Origin: an uncultured Bacteroides sp.
GTDB lineage: Bacteria > Bacteroidota > Bacteroidia > Bacteroidales > Bacteroidaceae
DNA: 25,186 nt
NCBI GenBank assembly: GCA_900557355.1
Contig: USSR01000016.1
Span: forward strand, 1 to 25,186
Direction of reading: 5' to 3'
Below, in pieces: positions 10,401-18,358 of the stretch. The notes below the pieces were generated by a model. That model had not been told where the DNA came from. It was given only the letters and a program-made list of their open reading frames with translations, and did not search any database. The translations under genes and the position numbers were made by a program. The stretch's first letter is position 1; each line of letters starts with the position of its first letter.

Positions 10401-10697
10401 CCTTATCCAAACAATACAGAAAAAACAGGAGGCGGTTACTTCAGCAGCAGTAGTGCAGCAGTGCGTTATCACAAAACATCCTTTGTGAAAGTGAAAAATA
10501 TCACATTAGGTTACACTTTCCCGAAAGCATGGCTAAGCAAAATTGCCGTAAAACATCTGCGCCTCTATGTAAATGTAATCAATCCTTTCTGTTTCACCGA
10601 CTATGAAGGTTTCGATCCTGAATGGGCCAGCGCAAACCTGACAAACGGCGGACCTGCGTCTGTTACTTACCAGATTGGTGCGAACATTAAATTCTAA
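7479..10697 (+). CDS. SusC-like TonB-dependent outer-membrane transporter (operon B)
   Basis: This second glycan importer has 1072 residues. A signal peptide ends at VALAQ (26), followed by a CarboxypepD_reg-like domain (about 28-98), a TonB-box-like EEVVVVGYG (106-114) and a plug with LYVVDG (182-187) and DASSTAIYGSRASEGVV (209-225). The beta-barrel ends in IKF. No STN domain is present. It shares the family plan with the transporter at 405 but is clearly divergent along the barrel, so it is not a recent duplication. Residues 875-886 form a canonical EF-hand-type loop, D-x-N-x-D-G-x-I-N-D-E-D, which could hold calcium on the barrel; the operon A transporter lacks it. The cognate SusD follows after 21 bases. 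The substrate is inferred to be a pectic oligosaccharide from the neighbouring esterases and GH105. Confidence 0.95.
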   Translation: MDLKRLAKRALATLSLSMLCLVALAQGRQVTGTIIDSTGDPVIGANVLEVGTTNGVITDIDGNFRLMVQPNAKLQISFIGYITQVITVGNQNNIKVTLKDDAQALEEVVVVGYGSMKKNDVTGSLSSVSADKLAARGALRIEDALQGSVPGVNITQSNSRANGSFNIQIRGQASINNTSGPLYVVDGMVVSSIDFLNPEDIERIDVLKDASSTAIYGSRASEGVVIISTKGTGAGQNKAQPVEITYDGYYGIRKVARMPDFMDATEWMNYRFARYTTGSSDETGRGAYKITDSDLQSVFQNGTEWKDSPLYNSWLNNEGYDWADMVLRTASQQNHFISASGATEKTNYRLGIGYQGEENVFKKNDYNRINIKGSFDSKLSKVVEAGIAVNLVHDVQNDWITDTSNAYSPYNNAFWFAPVVSPWDEDGNLLAIPAKVGNMSLTSTPSPLVDFELDAYENETRKFHVFGNVYMRFNIMDGLKFTTTLSPNYYHGRQGIFMGTGVSEKYPLGTAYYQNQKHNQASVINTERLDWTWDNQIDFSKTWGQHRLNAMGLFSMYASNRETYTQTVTDISDDKLSYHSMEKGSGTKTIKSTYTESSLVSVAARLNYAYKERYMATVTMRTDGSSRFAKDNRWGWFPSAAVAWRASEEDFLKDVEWLDNLKLRVSYGITGNNNVGDYATASSASGPNYSVIGGQEYQGYYANGLIDRNLIWEKIKEFNFGVDFSVLQNRINLTADTYRRLSDGQIMKATVPLETGEGSITTNIGAVRNTGIELGLNLGVIRNKNFTWDVNLAFARNWSKITELPNGDDVSNNWFIGERLNVLRDYTSAGIITTDGITMRTKDGDRHYTLQEVYDTFGPGGQGLKWYEGQMAVNDWNNDGKINDEDKQIFGCTDPKWTGSLSSTMTYKGFDFSFMLYTKQGQWSRSYFHEQYMNYGDRGRQKVNFDYYIPAGTPVLDKNTGDVTYLSEAHIGKYPYPNNTEKTGGGYFSSSSAAVRYHKTSFVKVKNITLGYTFPKAWLSKIAVKHLRLYVNVINPFCFTDYEGFDPEWASANLTNGGPASVTYQIGANIKF

Positions 10698-10718
10698 CAA
10701 TATAAATTTATAAGAGCT

Positions 10719-12494
10719 ATGAAGATTTATAAAAAATTACTATATGCAATGTTCATGATTGGTTTCATGACATTGACTGGTTGCGATGACTTTCTCACAC
10801 CGGATAATAAGAGTTCTGTGACGGATACCGACTATTTCAGTACAGCGTCAGGGTTCCAATCTCTCGTTTATGATGCATACGCCCAACTGATTGATATATA
10901 TAACAGTGCAGATGCACCGGTATATTTCAATGCCGGTACCGACCTCTATCAAGATGGACGTAATGATATTGATGCCGCACTTCACCGTTGGTCAAACTTT
11001 ACACCAGAACATGGTAAGGTTAAGACTTTTTATACCGATTGTTATGATGGTATCCGTTCTTGCCTTTCCATCCAATACTATGCACCGGCAGCGAACGTCA
11101 GCGATGCTGTAAAGCAAAAAGCCATTGACGAAGGTCGCTTTGTACAGGCCTTGTTCTATTATCTGTTGGTTAATAATTATGGTGGTGTACCGTTAGTCAC
11201 AGAGTATGCCAGCACAGCTATCAAAGGTTATCCGCGTGCAACAGCTGAACAAGTATATACTTATATTATAGATGAGTTGAAAAGTATCATTTCCAACAAC
11301 AGACTGACAAGTTCCAGTGCTACAAAAGGCGGGGGTGAAGCCAGTATTGAAGCTGCTAAAGCATTGCTGGCAAAGACTTATCTTTCTGCTGCATGGGATT
11401 TAAATAACCAATCTTACTTCACCGAAGCTGCCAAATATGCCGACGAGGTTATCAATGGGCGCTCATTAACTACTGAATTTGCCGATTTATGGGCAGCCGA
11501 CAGTTCAGGTGACGATGATGCCGAATTTATCTTCGACATAGAATACGATTATAACAGTACCCACGATCAAAATGCAGGTAACCGCTGGCAATCATTCTAC
11601 TCCAATTACTACGGTGGTGCCGAAGAAGGAATGAAGAATGGTTCCTCACTATGCATTCCCCTCATGCATACACTGAGATGTTTTGAAAAAGGTGATAAAC
11701 GCTATGATGCAACTTTCCTGAAAACATTATTAGTGAAAAAGGCATGGGATCCAGCTCAAGGATTTAAAGAAAACGGATCACCATTGGGAGACTACTTCTC
11801 TTTTTATAGTAACGGAAATACCGCACAAGGAAAAATGGTTGGTGTATATTATCCTGCATATTGGGAATGTGACGCAGCATCAGTTGCCGCATGGCGTGCC
11901 AAAGATCCGGCAAACCGTGCCGAAACATTCATTATTCCGCAAAATGAAATGACAGCCCAAATGGAACCCATGTCAACCTATATGGAAGATCTCAAAGAAT
12001 ATCCCAACGGTATCATTACAAAGTATGACTTTGAAGAATCACAAAAGAAGAGTTGGGCAGTGCATCCTTGCCGCAAGTTCGACGACAGTAAGACTGCACA
12101 ATACAGTGCCGGAAGAAGTTTCCGTGACCTACATGTCATTACATTGCCGGAAATCTTCTTTGTTGCCGCTGAAGCTTATTTCAAGGCAGGCAATGATGGA
12201 ACAGCCCTCAAACGCTTGAATACTGTACGCAAACGTGCAGGTCTTGCTGACGCAACAAGTATTGATATTGATGTTATTCTGAAAGAATCAGCTTGTGAAA
12301 TGTACGGAAACGGTTATCGCCGTATGGATCTCCGCCGCACCGGCAAACTTATTGAATATAATAACCTACATAATCCCCATTTGAAGGGCAACGCAGCATC
12401 AATCATCGGTCAAAAAACATTATGGCCTATCCCACAAGCAGCTATTGATGCAAATGACTATTTGACTTCCGACGATCAAAATCCGGGATATTAA
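10719..12494 (+). CDS. SusD-like surface glycan-binding lipoprotein (operon B)
   Basis: This 591-residue RagB/SusD-family lipoprotein is the lid partner of the transporter at 7479. The lipobox is LTGC, with Cys22 followed by DDFLTPDNKSSVTDTDYF, typical for the family. Family features include the helical YYLLVNNYGGVPLVTEYAST segment near residues 147-166 and the C-terminal ITLPEIFFVAAEAYFKAGN and CEMYGNGYRRMDLRRTG regions. It is the last gene of operon B: a hairpin follows about 95 bases after the stop, and the next gene is on the other strand. Unlike operon A there is no third surface lipoprotein, so this system may rely on SusD alone or share the 5581 protein. Confidence 0.95.
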   Translation: MKIYKKLLYAMFMIGFMTLTGCDDFLTPDNKSSVTDTDYFSTASGFQSLVYDAYAQLIDIYNSADAPVYFNAGTDLYQDGRNDIDAALHRWSNFTPEHGKVKTFYTDCYDGIRSCLSIQYYAPAANVSDAVKQKAIDEGRFVQALFYYLLVNNYGGVPLVTEYASTAIKGYPRATAEQVYTYIIDELKSIISNNRLTSSSATKGGGEASIEAAKALLAKTYLSAAWDLNNQSYFTEAAKYADEVINGRSLTTEFADLWAADSSGDDDAEFIFDIEYDYNSTHDQNAGNRWQSFYSNYYGGAEEGMKNGSSLCIPLMHTLRCFEKGDKRYDATFLKTLLVKKAWDPAQGFKENGSPLGDYFSFYSNGNTAQGKMVGVYYPAYWECDAASVAAWRAKDPANRAETFIIPQNEMTAQMEPMSTYMEDLKEYPNGIITKYDFEESQKKSWAVHPCRKFDDSKTAQYSAGRSFRDLHVITLPEIFFVAAEAYFKAGNDGTALKRLNTVRKRAGLADATSIDIDVILKESACEMYGNGYRRMDLRRTGKLIEYNNLHNPHLKGNAASIIGQKTLWPIPQAAIDANDYLTSDDQNPGY

Positions 12495-12587
12495 ATAAGT
12501 AAATGAGATTCTCATAGATTATCCATACAAAGAAACGAGTCTATGAGTAAGATCGGGAGATTTTAAAGTAGACATTCTTTGCAAGGA

Positions 12588-12610
12588 AGAGGGGGCTTTA
12601 CGCCCTCTCT
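12588..12610. terminator. Hairpin terminator between convergent genes
   Basis: AGAGGGGGC (12588-12596) pairs with GCCCTCTCT (12602-12610) through nine pairs including one G-U, with a 5-nt loop. A T-rich run follows on the plus strand (12611-12624). It ends the operon B transcript and may also stop the convergent regulator transcript, although the U-tract on that side is poor. Confidence 0.75.
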
Positions 12611-12615
12611 GTTGT

Positions 12616-14685
12616 TTATTTTTTCCCCTTATCTCTATACTCAGTAGGTGTCATTCCCATCTTCTGTTTAAAGCACTTACTGAAATAACGCGGATCATTA
12701 ATGCCCACCATATAAGCAATCTGAGTCATGGAATACTCTCCCGTCTCAATAAGCTGGACAGCGCGTTTAATACGCATTTCTTTGATAAACTCAATAGGAG
12801 CCAATCCGGTTAGTGTCTTCAGCTTTTTGAAGAATACAGAACGGCTGACAGCCAACTCTTGTACCAGATCATCTACCACCAATTCACCATTATCCATATT
12901 CTTTTCCATCAGATCTACCAGTTTATCCATAAACTTACGGTCGTTAGGAGACATTTCAGGGCCTTTTTCTTCCACTGTTTCTTCTTCGGAAGTAGTAGCA
13001 AGAGTTCCAGTCATTAAGTTATTGCGATAGATGCCCTGCAGCTTCTGACGTTGAGTCAGCAGATTCTTTACACGCGCTTTCAGATAAGTGGCACTGAACG
13101 GTTTGGTAATATAGTCATCAGCTCCATACTCCAAGCCTTCCAGTTTGCTCTCAATAGAAGTCTTAGCTGTCAACAATACAATAGGAATATGGCTGGTCGT
13201 CATGTCTGCACGCAATTCACGAGTCATAGCTATACCATCCTTTTCGGGCATCATCACATCACTGATGATAATATCCGGTAAGAATTTCAAGGCTTTACTC
13301 CACCCCTGCATACCATCTACCGCTTCCACAATCCTATATTCGGAAGCAAAGATACTGCGCAAGAACAGACGGAGTTCTGAATTATCTTCCACAAGCAGCA
13401 TCGTCCCTTTAGCATCTGTATCTTCTCCGGCCTCATCCGGAAGAGTTTCCTCCTTCGACTCATTGGAGCTAAGTACGTCCGTCACTTGTTCTGCAACTCC
13501 CATACCCACAGTAGTATCATCCTGTAAGAATTCCACTGTTTCATCATAATGCTCTTTTCCTTTCAGAAAATCGACTTTAAAGCAACTACCCTCACCCAGT
13601 TTACTGTCAACAGTAATAACTGCCTTGTGCATCTCCACCAACTCTTTTACTAATGACAAACCAATGCCTGTGCTGGATTGATTAAACAAGTTACGGTCTA
13701 CCAAATTCTCAAAACGGACAAACAAGGATTTTTTCTTATTATCCGCAATGCCTATTCCCTGATCTTCCACACCTACGGAAACCGTTTCTTCATCTTCACG
13801 CACTAAAACAGTAATCATCTTCCCGTTTGGAGTGTACTTAAAGGCATTAGAAAGCAGATTGAATACTATTTTCTCAAACTTATCAACATCCACCCACAAA
13901 TATAATTCCTCCTTCTCTGTTTCAAACAGGAAGTCTATCTGATGTTCTTCGGCAACCGACTCAAAGTTTTCCATGATTTTACGGGTAAAAGCAACTACAT
14001 TTATGCGTTGCACCTGCATCTTCATCTTCCGGTTCTGTATCTTCCGGAAGTCCAAGATCTGATTGATAAGCCTCAACATCCGATTTGTATTCCGTTCCAC
14101 CACCTGCAATTGCTCACGTGCATCAGCCGGAAGTTTCGTATTTGCCAGAACGTATTCCACAGGCCCCGAGATCAAAGTCAACGGAGTACGCAGTTCGTGG
14201 GAGATATCAGTAAAAAAGCGCAGCTTCATATCTGTCATTTGTTGCTCTACAGATACTTCATGTTTCAGACGATAAATAGTGAACAGAATATAAACAGCCG
14301 TCACAATAATCAGTATAACGAACAGCACATACAGGAAGTAGGCAAATGGAGTTTCCCAGAAAGAAGGAAGAATCTCAATATTCAGTATGCGCGTATTTTC
14401 TGTCCACACCCCATCCCCATTAGTCGAACGAACTTTAAAAATATAGTGTCCTTTCGGTAAGTTGGTATAAGTGGCAGCACGCTGCTTACCAACAAAATTC
14501 CAGGCTTTTTCAAAACCTTCCAGAATATAAGCATACTGAATTTCAGAAGGTGCAGAATAATCAAGTGCAGCGAACTGAATTGTGAAAATATTCTCCCGAT
14601 GGGATAATACCAGTTCACTCGTATCATCCAAACCTAGTTTCAGAACCGAACCTTGTCCCGGCTGCACGTCCTCATTGGCTATCAA
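12616..14685 (-). CDS. HTCS C-terminal part: Y_Y_Y, membrane helix, histidine kinase, receiver, AraC domain
   Basis: This 689-codon frame holds the signalling half of the regulator. A Y_Y_Y domain lies at about 25-105 (LEGFEKAWN, YTNLPKGHYIFKVRS), one membrane helix at about 113-139, and HisKA with the H-box HELRTPL (His163). HATPase_c follows with N-box NLLSNAFKYTP and glycine boxes DQGIGI (308-313) and GIGLSLV (340-346). The receiver has LVEDN (431-435), the phosphoacceptor Asp476 in ISDVMMP, and Lys528 in TKPF. A C-terminal AraC-type helix-turn-helix domain spans about 583-689 (SRSVFFKKLK; DPRYFSKCFKQKMGMTPTEYR). All catalytic residues look intact. The apparent start is TTG 14685, overlapping the TGA of the upstream frame, and is almost certainly artefactual because the homologous frame continues upstream to about 14808. 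The first in-frame ATG (Met150) would give a soluble kinase/regulator lacking the membrane helix. Confidence 0.85.
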   Translation of the reverse strand: MIANEDVQPGQGSVLKLGLDDTSELVLSHRENIFTIQFAALDYSAPSEIQYAYILEGFEKAWNFVGKQRAATYTNLPKGHYIFKVRSTNGDGVWTENTRILNIEILPSFWETPFAYFLYVLFVILIIVTAVYILFTIYRLKHEVSVEQQMTDMKLRFFTDISHELRTPLTLISGPVEYVLANTKLPADAREQLQVVERNTNRMLRLINQILDFRKIQNRKMKMQVQRINVVAFTRKIMENFESVAEEHQIDFLFETEKEELYLWVDVDKFEKIVFNLLSNAFKYTPNGKMITVLVREDEETVSVGVEDQGIGIADNKKKSLFVRFENLVDRNLFNQSSTGIGLSLVKELVEMHKAVITVDSKLGEGSCFKVDFLKGKEHYDETVEFLQDDTTVGMGVAEQVTDVLSSNESKEETLPDEAGEDTDAKGTMLLVEDNSELRLFLRSIFASEYRIVEAVDGMQGWSKALKFLPDIIISDVMMPEKDGIAMTRELRADMTTSHIPIVLLTAKTSIESKLEGLEYGADDYITKPFSATYLKARVKNLLTQRQKLQGIYRNNLMTGTLATTSEEETVEEKGPEMSPNDRKFMDKLVDLMEKNMDNGELVVDDLVQELAVSRSVFFKKLKTLTGLAPIEFIKEMRIKRAVQLIETGEYSMTQIAYMVGINDPRYFSKCFKQKMGMTPTEYRDKGKK

Positions 14686-17060
14686 TAATTTGGATAATAC
14701 AATCGGCGGTACATAGTTACTTTTACAAATAGAATCCGGATTAAAGTAAAAGATACCTGTATTAGCCCCGAAAAGTATATTCCCCGAGGCCGTATATTCC
14801 GAAGCTGCTCACTGAAACGTACACGAAAGAAAATCTCTTGATCTGCATAGTTTTCAAACGTCTCTTCAGAAGGAATAAATTTGCTTATGCCATTCTCAGA
14901 ACTCAACCACAAATTACCGTTCTTATCTTCCTGTATGGAAAGCAGCACATCCGAAGGGAGTCCATCTTGTACTGTATACGATTTGAAAGTAGCATTACCA
15001 TTGCCGTCCAATGACACCAGTTTATTCAGTCCGCCACCAAAAGTTGCAATGAAAAGTTCCTGATCACGAGTCGATGCAATCCAGTGCACATCATTATTGC
15101 TCAAACTATGTTCATTATCCGGAACACGCAGAAAATGATGAAACTTCACATCTTCGGGATTCTTGAAGTCGGCATCTATCATCAGTGCACCAATGGTAGT
15201 CCCTATCCAGATATGTCCTTTATGGTCTCCTGTAATAAAACGGGCTTTGTAGCAATAGTCAATGGGATATCCTTTCAGATTATTACGGTGGTTCACAAAA
15301 ATTTCCTTTCCACCCTGGTCACGTGTCATATAGTTTATTCCACCGGCAAAAGTAGCTATCCAGATACGTCCGTGGCTATCTTCATATACACAGTAAACAT
15401 TGTCGTCACTCAAACTATAAATATCCTCTTCCTGATGCTGATAACGAGTCAATTTATAGTGAGATCCATCTTTTTGCTTCTCGGCTTTCACCAGACCATC
15501 CCCTTTCGTTGCAATCCAAAGATTTTGTTTGCTATCCTGCAAAATGAAATATACATTACCACGCAATGGTGTACCACCGTGCGACACTGTACCATTTTCA
15601 GTCAAATAACCTTTATCTACACGATTCTTATCATATACTCGTAATTTTCCATCTTTCAGACCCACCCATAAATTCTGGTCCATATCTTCACAAAGGGCAC
15701 GAACTTCATTACTCAAAGACTCATAATCATGTGGCATGGGAGTCATTACACGAAACTGGGATGGCCGGAAGGTCACTTTTTCCAGTCCTTTAGAATGCGT
15801 ACACATCCACAAATCACCCTGCCGGTCAGAAAAAGCTGCATGAATTTTATTAGAGAAACGCCAGTCACTTCCTGACAGACTATTATAGAATGGATGTAAA
15901 CTATTGCTTTTCCGATCAAAATATGAAAATCCACCCCCATAAGGATGTACCCACAATACACCATTAATATCCTCATGAATATGAAAAGCCGGACGTGATC
16001 GGTCGGTACTGGTAGGCTCCACCGGTACTTTCTCTTGTTTCAGGATCCGTGTACGCGGATTGAAGTGCACCACTGCACCCGGAATATGCTGTTCAAACCA
16101 GACCTCGGACGCCTTATCTACATAAACCGAGTGAATAGATGCATTTGGAAAGCGGGAAGCCGGAAAATGTTCTATCGCTTTCGTCTTAGGTTGATATGAG
16201 AAAAAACCATCTTTCGCAGTAGTAAATATCAGTTCATTACCCTCCACGCTATTGATAGAAACAATACGGGAAGATGCAGGCAAATTCTGCAACTGAAATT
16301 GTCCATTTTCCTTCTGATAGCACCACACCCGTCCGTTATCCGAACCAAAATAGATTTCCGAATCATATTCCAGACAAGAGTAAAAAGCTTGTCCTCCTTT
16401 CTTTTCCCGTTCAGCAGCATCTACAAAATAAGATGCCGGAGTGGTCTGTCCCGCTGTCAACATTCCCAATCCGTTATCAGACAATATCCATTCATTACCC
16501 GAAAGGTCTTCATATACCCCAAAAACACGAGTGGCAGAGAATTGACCTGATTGAGCAGAATACCATTGTGAAGTCAAACTATAATCTTCCGGATTCGTAT
16601 CTATGCGAATGGCGCCTTCTGTTTCAGTCAGCAACCAAACCGCTCCACCCGAAAGGGCTTCTATCTTCGTGACATTGACTGCACTGCCCCCTTCACCTTC
16701 AGCCGGAACACGCTCAAGTGCTTCCGTACGTGGATCAAAACGATAGGCATGATTATCATAAGTCTGTAACCAAAGAAAGCCATACTTATCCTCCACCATA
16801 TAATCTACACGATTATGGCTCAACACAATACGGTTATCAAGACGTGCCTTATATGTTTTAAACGAATAACCGTTGAACTTATTAATACCATCCCAGGTAG
16901 CAAACCACATATTCCCTTTGCGATCTTGCAGGATGCTCATTACTGTATTTTGAGAAAGTCCGTCTTCAGACGAATAATGGGTAAAGAAACAATCCGGTTG
17001 TGCTTTTACTGATAACACACATACCAACCCAACTATCAGATATAAGATTTTTTTCATCAT
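14682..17060 (-). CDS. HTCS N-terminal part: signal peptide and Reg_prop beta-propeller sensor
   Basis: This 792-residue frame is the periplasmic sensor half. It starts MMKKILYLIVGLVCVLSVKAQ, a signal peptide, then carries repeated Reg_prop units across about 30-745. Typical examples are HYSSEDGLSQNTVMSILQDR, GNMWFATWDGINKFNG, GRIWIATFAGGINYM, GHIWIGTTIGALMID and GNLWLSSENGISKF. These units build the two seven-bladed propellers that bind the inducing oligosaccharide in known HTCS proteins. Homology holds to Glu751 (FFRVRFSE). The remaining 41 residues, from QLRNIRPR to the stop, come from the wrong frame; the correct continuation (SGNILFGANTGIFYFNPDSI) lies in the other frame. The truncated product would be a periplasmic protein with no anchor or kinase. 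Confidence 0.85.
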   Translation of the reverse strand: MMKKILYLIVGLVCVLSVKAQPDCFFTHYSSEDGLSQNTVMSILQDRKGNMWFATWDGINKFNGYSFKTYKARLDNRIVLSHNRVDYMVEDKYGFLWLQTYDNHAYRFDPRTEALERVPAEGEGGSAVNVTKIEALSGGAVWLLTETEGAIRIDTNPEDYSLTSQWYSAQSGQFSATRVFGVYEDLSGNEWILSDNGLGMLTAGQTTPASYFVDAAEREKKGGQAFYSCLEYDSEIYFGSDNGRVWCYQKENGQFQLQNLPASSRIVSINSVEGNELIFTTAKDGFFSYQPKTKAIEHFPASRFPNASIHSVYVDKASEVWFEQHIPGAVVHFNPRTRILKQEKVPVEPTSTDRSRPAFHIHEDINGVLWVHPYGGGFSYFDRKSNSLHPFYNSLSGSDWRFSNKIHAAFSDRQGDLWMCTHSKGLEKVTFRPSQFRVMTPMPHDYESLSNEVRALCEDMDQNLWVGLKDGKLRVYDKNRVDKGYLTENGTVSHGGTPLRGNVYFILQDSKQNLWIATKGDGLVKAEKQKDGSHYKLTRYQHQEEDIYSLSDDNVYCVYEDSHGRIWIATFAGGINYMTRDQGGKEIFVNHRNNLKGYPIDYCYKARFITGDHKGHIWIGTTIGALMIDADFKNPEDVKFHHFLRVPDNEHSLSNNDVHWIASTRDQELFIATFGGGLNKLVSLDGNGNATFKSYTVQDGLPSDVLLSIQEDKNGNLWLSSENGISKFIPSEETFENYADQEIFFRVRFSEQLRNIRPRGIYFSGLIQVSFTLIRILFVKVTMYRRLYYPNY
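14808..14811 (-). other. Site of the single-base frameshift in the HTCS gene
   Basis: On the minus strand the sequence reads TTCAGTGAGCAGCTTCGGAA. The codons TTC AGT GAG end the sensor frame. GCA GCT TCG GAA TAT begin the frame that continues as AASEYTASGNILFGANTG and joins the kinase half. One base is missing between them (expected GAN GCA). No homopolymer or slippery heptamer is present, which argues against programmed frameshifting and against slipped-strand phase variation. Confidence 0.8.
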
Positions 17061-17080
17061 AACAGGCTTATTCTATGCGG

Positions 17081-17088
17081 TAAAGATA
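17081..17088 (-). promoter_or_regulatory. Putative -7 box for the HTCS gene
   Basis: The minus strand reads TATCTTTA, one base from TAnnTTTG, 20 bases before the ATG at 17060. The leader would be very short. It shares the 82-bp divergent gap with the promoter of the esterase at 17143. Confidence 0.35.
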
Positions 17089-17110
17089 CGTATTTCATAG
17101 AAAAATCATG

Positions 17111-17118
17111 TATCTTTG
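17111..17118 (+). promoter_or_regulatory. Putative Bacteroides -7 box for the esterase at 17143
   Basis: TATCTTTG matches TAnnTTTG exactly and lies 24 bases before the ATG. A TATTTC stretch at 17091-17096 sits at about the right distance for a degenerate -33 element. Confidence 0.5.
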
Positions 17119-17142
17119 TTTAGATTTTAACAACCACTGAGC

Positions 17143-18297
17143 ATGAAACGCATTACAACCATTTTCCTAATAGTTCTCTTCGGACATCTTAGCATAATTG
17201 CACAAACTGACACCACCGCCTATGGTGTTGTAAAAAACATGCCTGTCTTCTATGAGCAACTGAAACAGCAACTTACCTTTCCAATGGCATGGGGCAATTC
17301 CCCCGTCCGTAAATTTGAGACATGGCGTACCCAGGCACGGGAAACCTTATTGGACTGTATGCAGAATTTCCCCCCTGCTCCCGCTGATTATGCCATGGAA
17401 GTAATCGCTACCGAACAACGCAATGGATATAAAGCTCAAAAAATACTATTTAATGTATCGAAATGGTGCCGCATACCCGCCTATCTGCTAATACCTGACG
17501 GTGAAGGTCCTTTCCCGGCAGTCGTTATGTTGCACGATCATGGTGCACACTTTTCCATCGGTAAAGAAAAAATGGTTCGTCCATTCGGAGTAAGTACCGA
17601 AATCATGGCAGATGCAGACGACTGGGCATCCCGTTGCTACGACGGACAATATACAGGGGACTATTTTGCCGAACACGGTTATGTAGTACTTTCCATTGAT
17701 GCCTTATTCTGGGGAGATCGCGGACGGAAAGAAGGAGTGAGCTATGACGGACAACAGGCATTAGCTTCCAATTTTCTGCAAATGGGAAGTTCATGGGGAG
17801 CATTCATCCATATAGATGATGTACGAAGCGCAGAATTTCTGGCTTCACTCCCTTGTGTGAATAAGAATAAAGTAGGTTGCGTAGGCTTTTCGATGGGAGC
17901 CTATCGTTCATGGATGCTCGCTGCAATCACCGACTGCATAAAAGCCTCCGCATCCATCTGCTGGATGAACACTACTGAGTATCTGATGACACTAACCAAC
18001 AATCAGAACAAAGGGGGATCAGCCTATTCCATGTTGATCCCCACCCTGCGTCGCTATCTGGACTACCCGCATACGGCAAGCATTGCGTGCCCGAAACCAA
18101 CTTTATTTTTCAACGGAAGCCAGGACAAGCTATTCCCGGTAGAAGGCGTGAAAGATGCATATAACATCATGCAGACAGTTTGGCAAAGTCAGAAAGCATC
18201 CGACCGCCTGGTTACTAAAATATGGGAAGAAAAGCACTTCTTCAACAAGGAAATGCAGAAAGAGACATTGGAATTTTTCGATAAATGGCTGAAATAA
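17143..18297 (+). CDS. Secreted alpha/beta-hydrolase, putative pectin (acetyl or methyl) esterase
   Basis: This 384-residue exported alpha/beta-hydrolase has a signal peptide ending near SIIAQ (21). The catalytic triad can be read as Ser250 in GFSMG, Asp328 in NGSQDKLFP and His365 in EEKHFF. The HDHGAH motif at 131-136 probably helps form the oxyanion hole. Lengths and motifs fit the dienelactone-hydrolase/acetylxylan-esterase-like group. Family CE19 pectin methylesterases belong to the same fold and are a possible home, but membership cannot be shown here. It is a paralogue of the gene at 18359: both share PMAWGNSPV, GKEKM.RPFGV, GFSMG.YR.WML and RRYLDYPH. It is a single-gene unit, divergent from the regulator and convergent with its paralogue, with a 61-bp gap containing no clear terminator. 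The ester group removed is not known. Confidence 0.85.
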   Translation: MKRITTIFLIVLFGHLSIIAQTDTTAYGVVKNMPVFYEQLKQQLTFPMAWGNSPVRKFETWRTQARETLLDCMQNFPPAPADYAMEVIATEQRNGYKAQKILFNVSKWCRIPAYLLIPDGEGPFPAVVMLHDHGAHFSIGKEKMVRPFGVSTEIMADADDWASRCYDGQYTGDYFAEHGYVVLSIDALFWGDRGRKEGVSYDGQQALASNFLQMGSSWGAFIHIDDVRSAEFLASLPCVNKNKVGCVGFSMGAYRSWMLAAITDCIKASASICWMNTTEYLMTLTNNQNKGGSAYSMLIPTLRRYLDYPHTASIACPKPTLFFNGSQDKLFPVEGVKDAYNIMQTVWQSQKASDRLVTKIWEEKHFFNKEMQKETLEFFDKWLK

Positions 18298-18358
18298 ACT
18301 CTCATCATTTCAGCTAATGTTTCAAGACTGATAATCCTATAATATTAAGTGATAGAAA

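Larger units (their letters stand above)
12616..17060 (-). pseudogene. HTCS regulator gene interrupted by a frameshift (whole locus)
   Basis: Read together, the two adjacent minus-strand frames make one hybrid two-component regulator. Its order is signal peptide, Reg_prop propellers, Y_Y_Y domain, one membrane helix, histidine kinase, receiver, AraC DNA-binding domain. Adding one base near 14810 gives a continuous 1481-residue protein, within the family's usual range. As sequenced, the sensor half (792 aa, the last 41 out of frame) ends at 14682, and the signalling half has no credible ATG start before its kinase domain. The gene is either inactivated or the base is a sequence error. It would be the obvious activator of the neighbouring SusC/SusD and esterase operons; intact HTCS proteins bind a specific oligosaccharide in the periplasm. 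Confidence 0.8.

Noticed and set aside
14800..14820. Programmed ribosomal frameshifting in the HTCS gene
   Set aside because: There is no slippery heptamer, homopolymer or obvious downstream pseudoknot at the junction, and HTCS genes are normally single uninterrupted frames.
18298..18358. Terminator between the two convergent alpha/beta-hydrolase genes
   Set aside because: Only very short self-complementary pieces are present and there is no T-run; no stem convincing enough to report.
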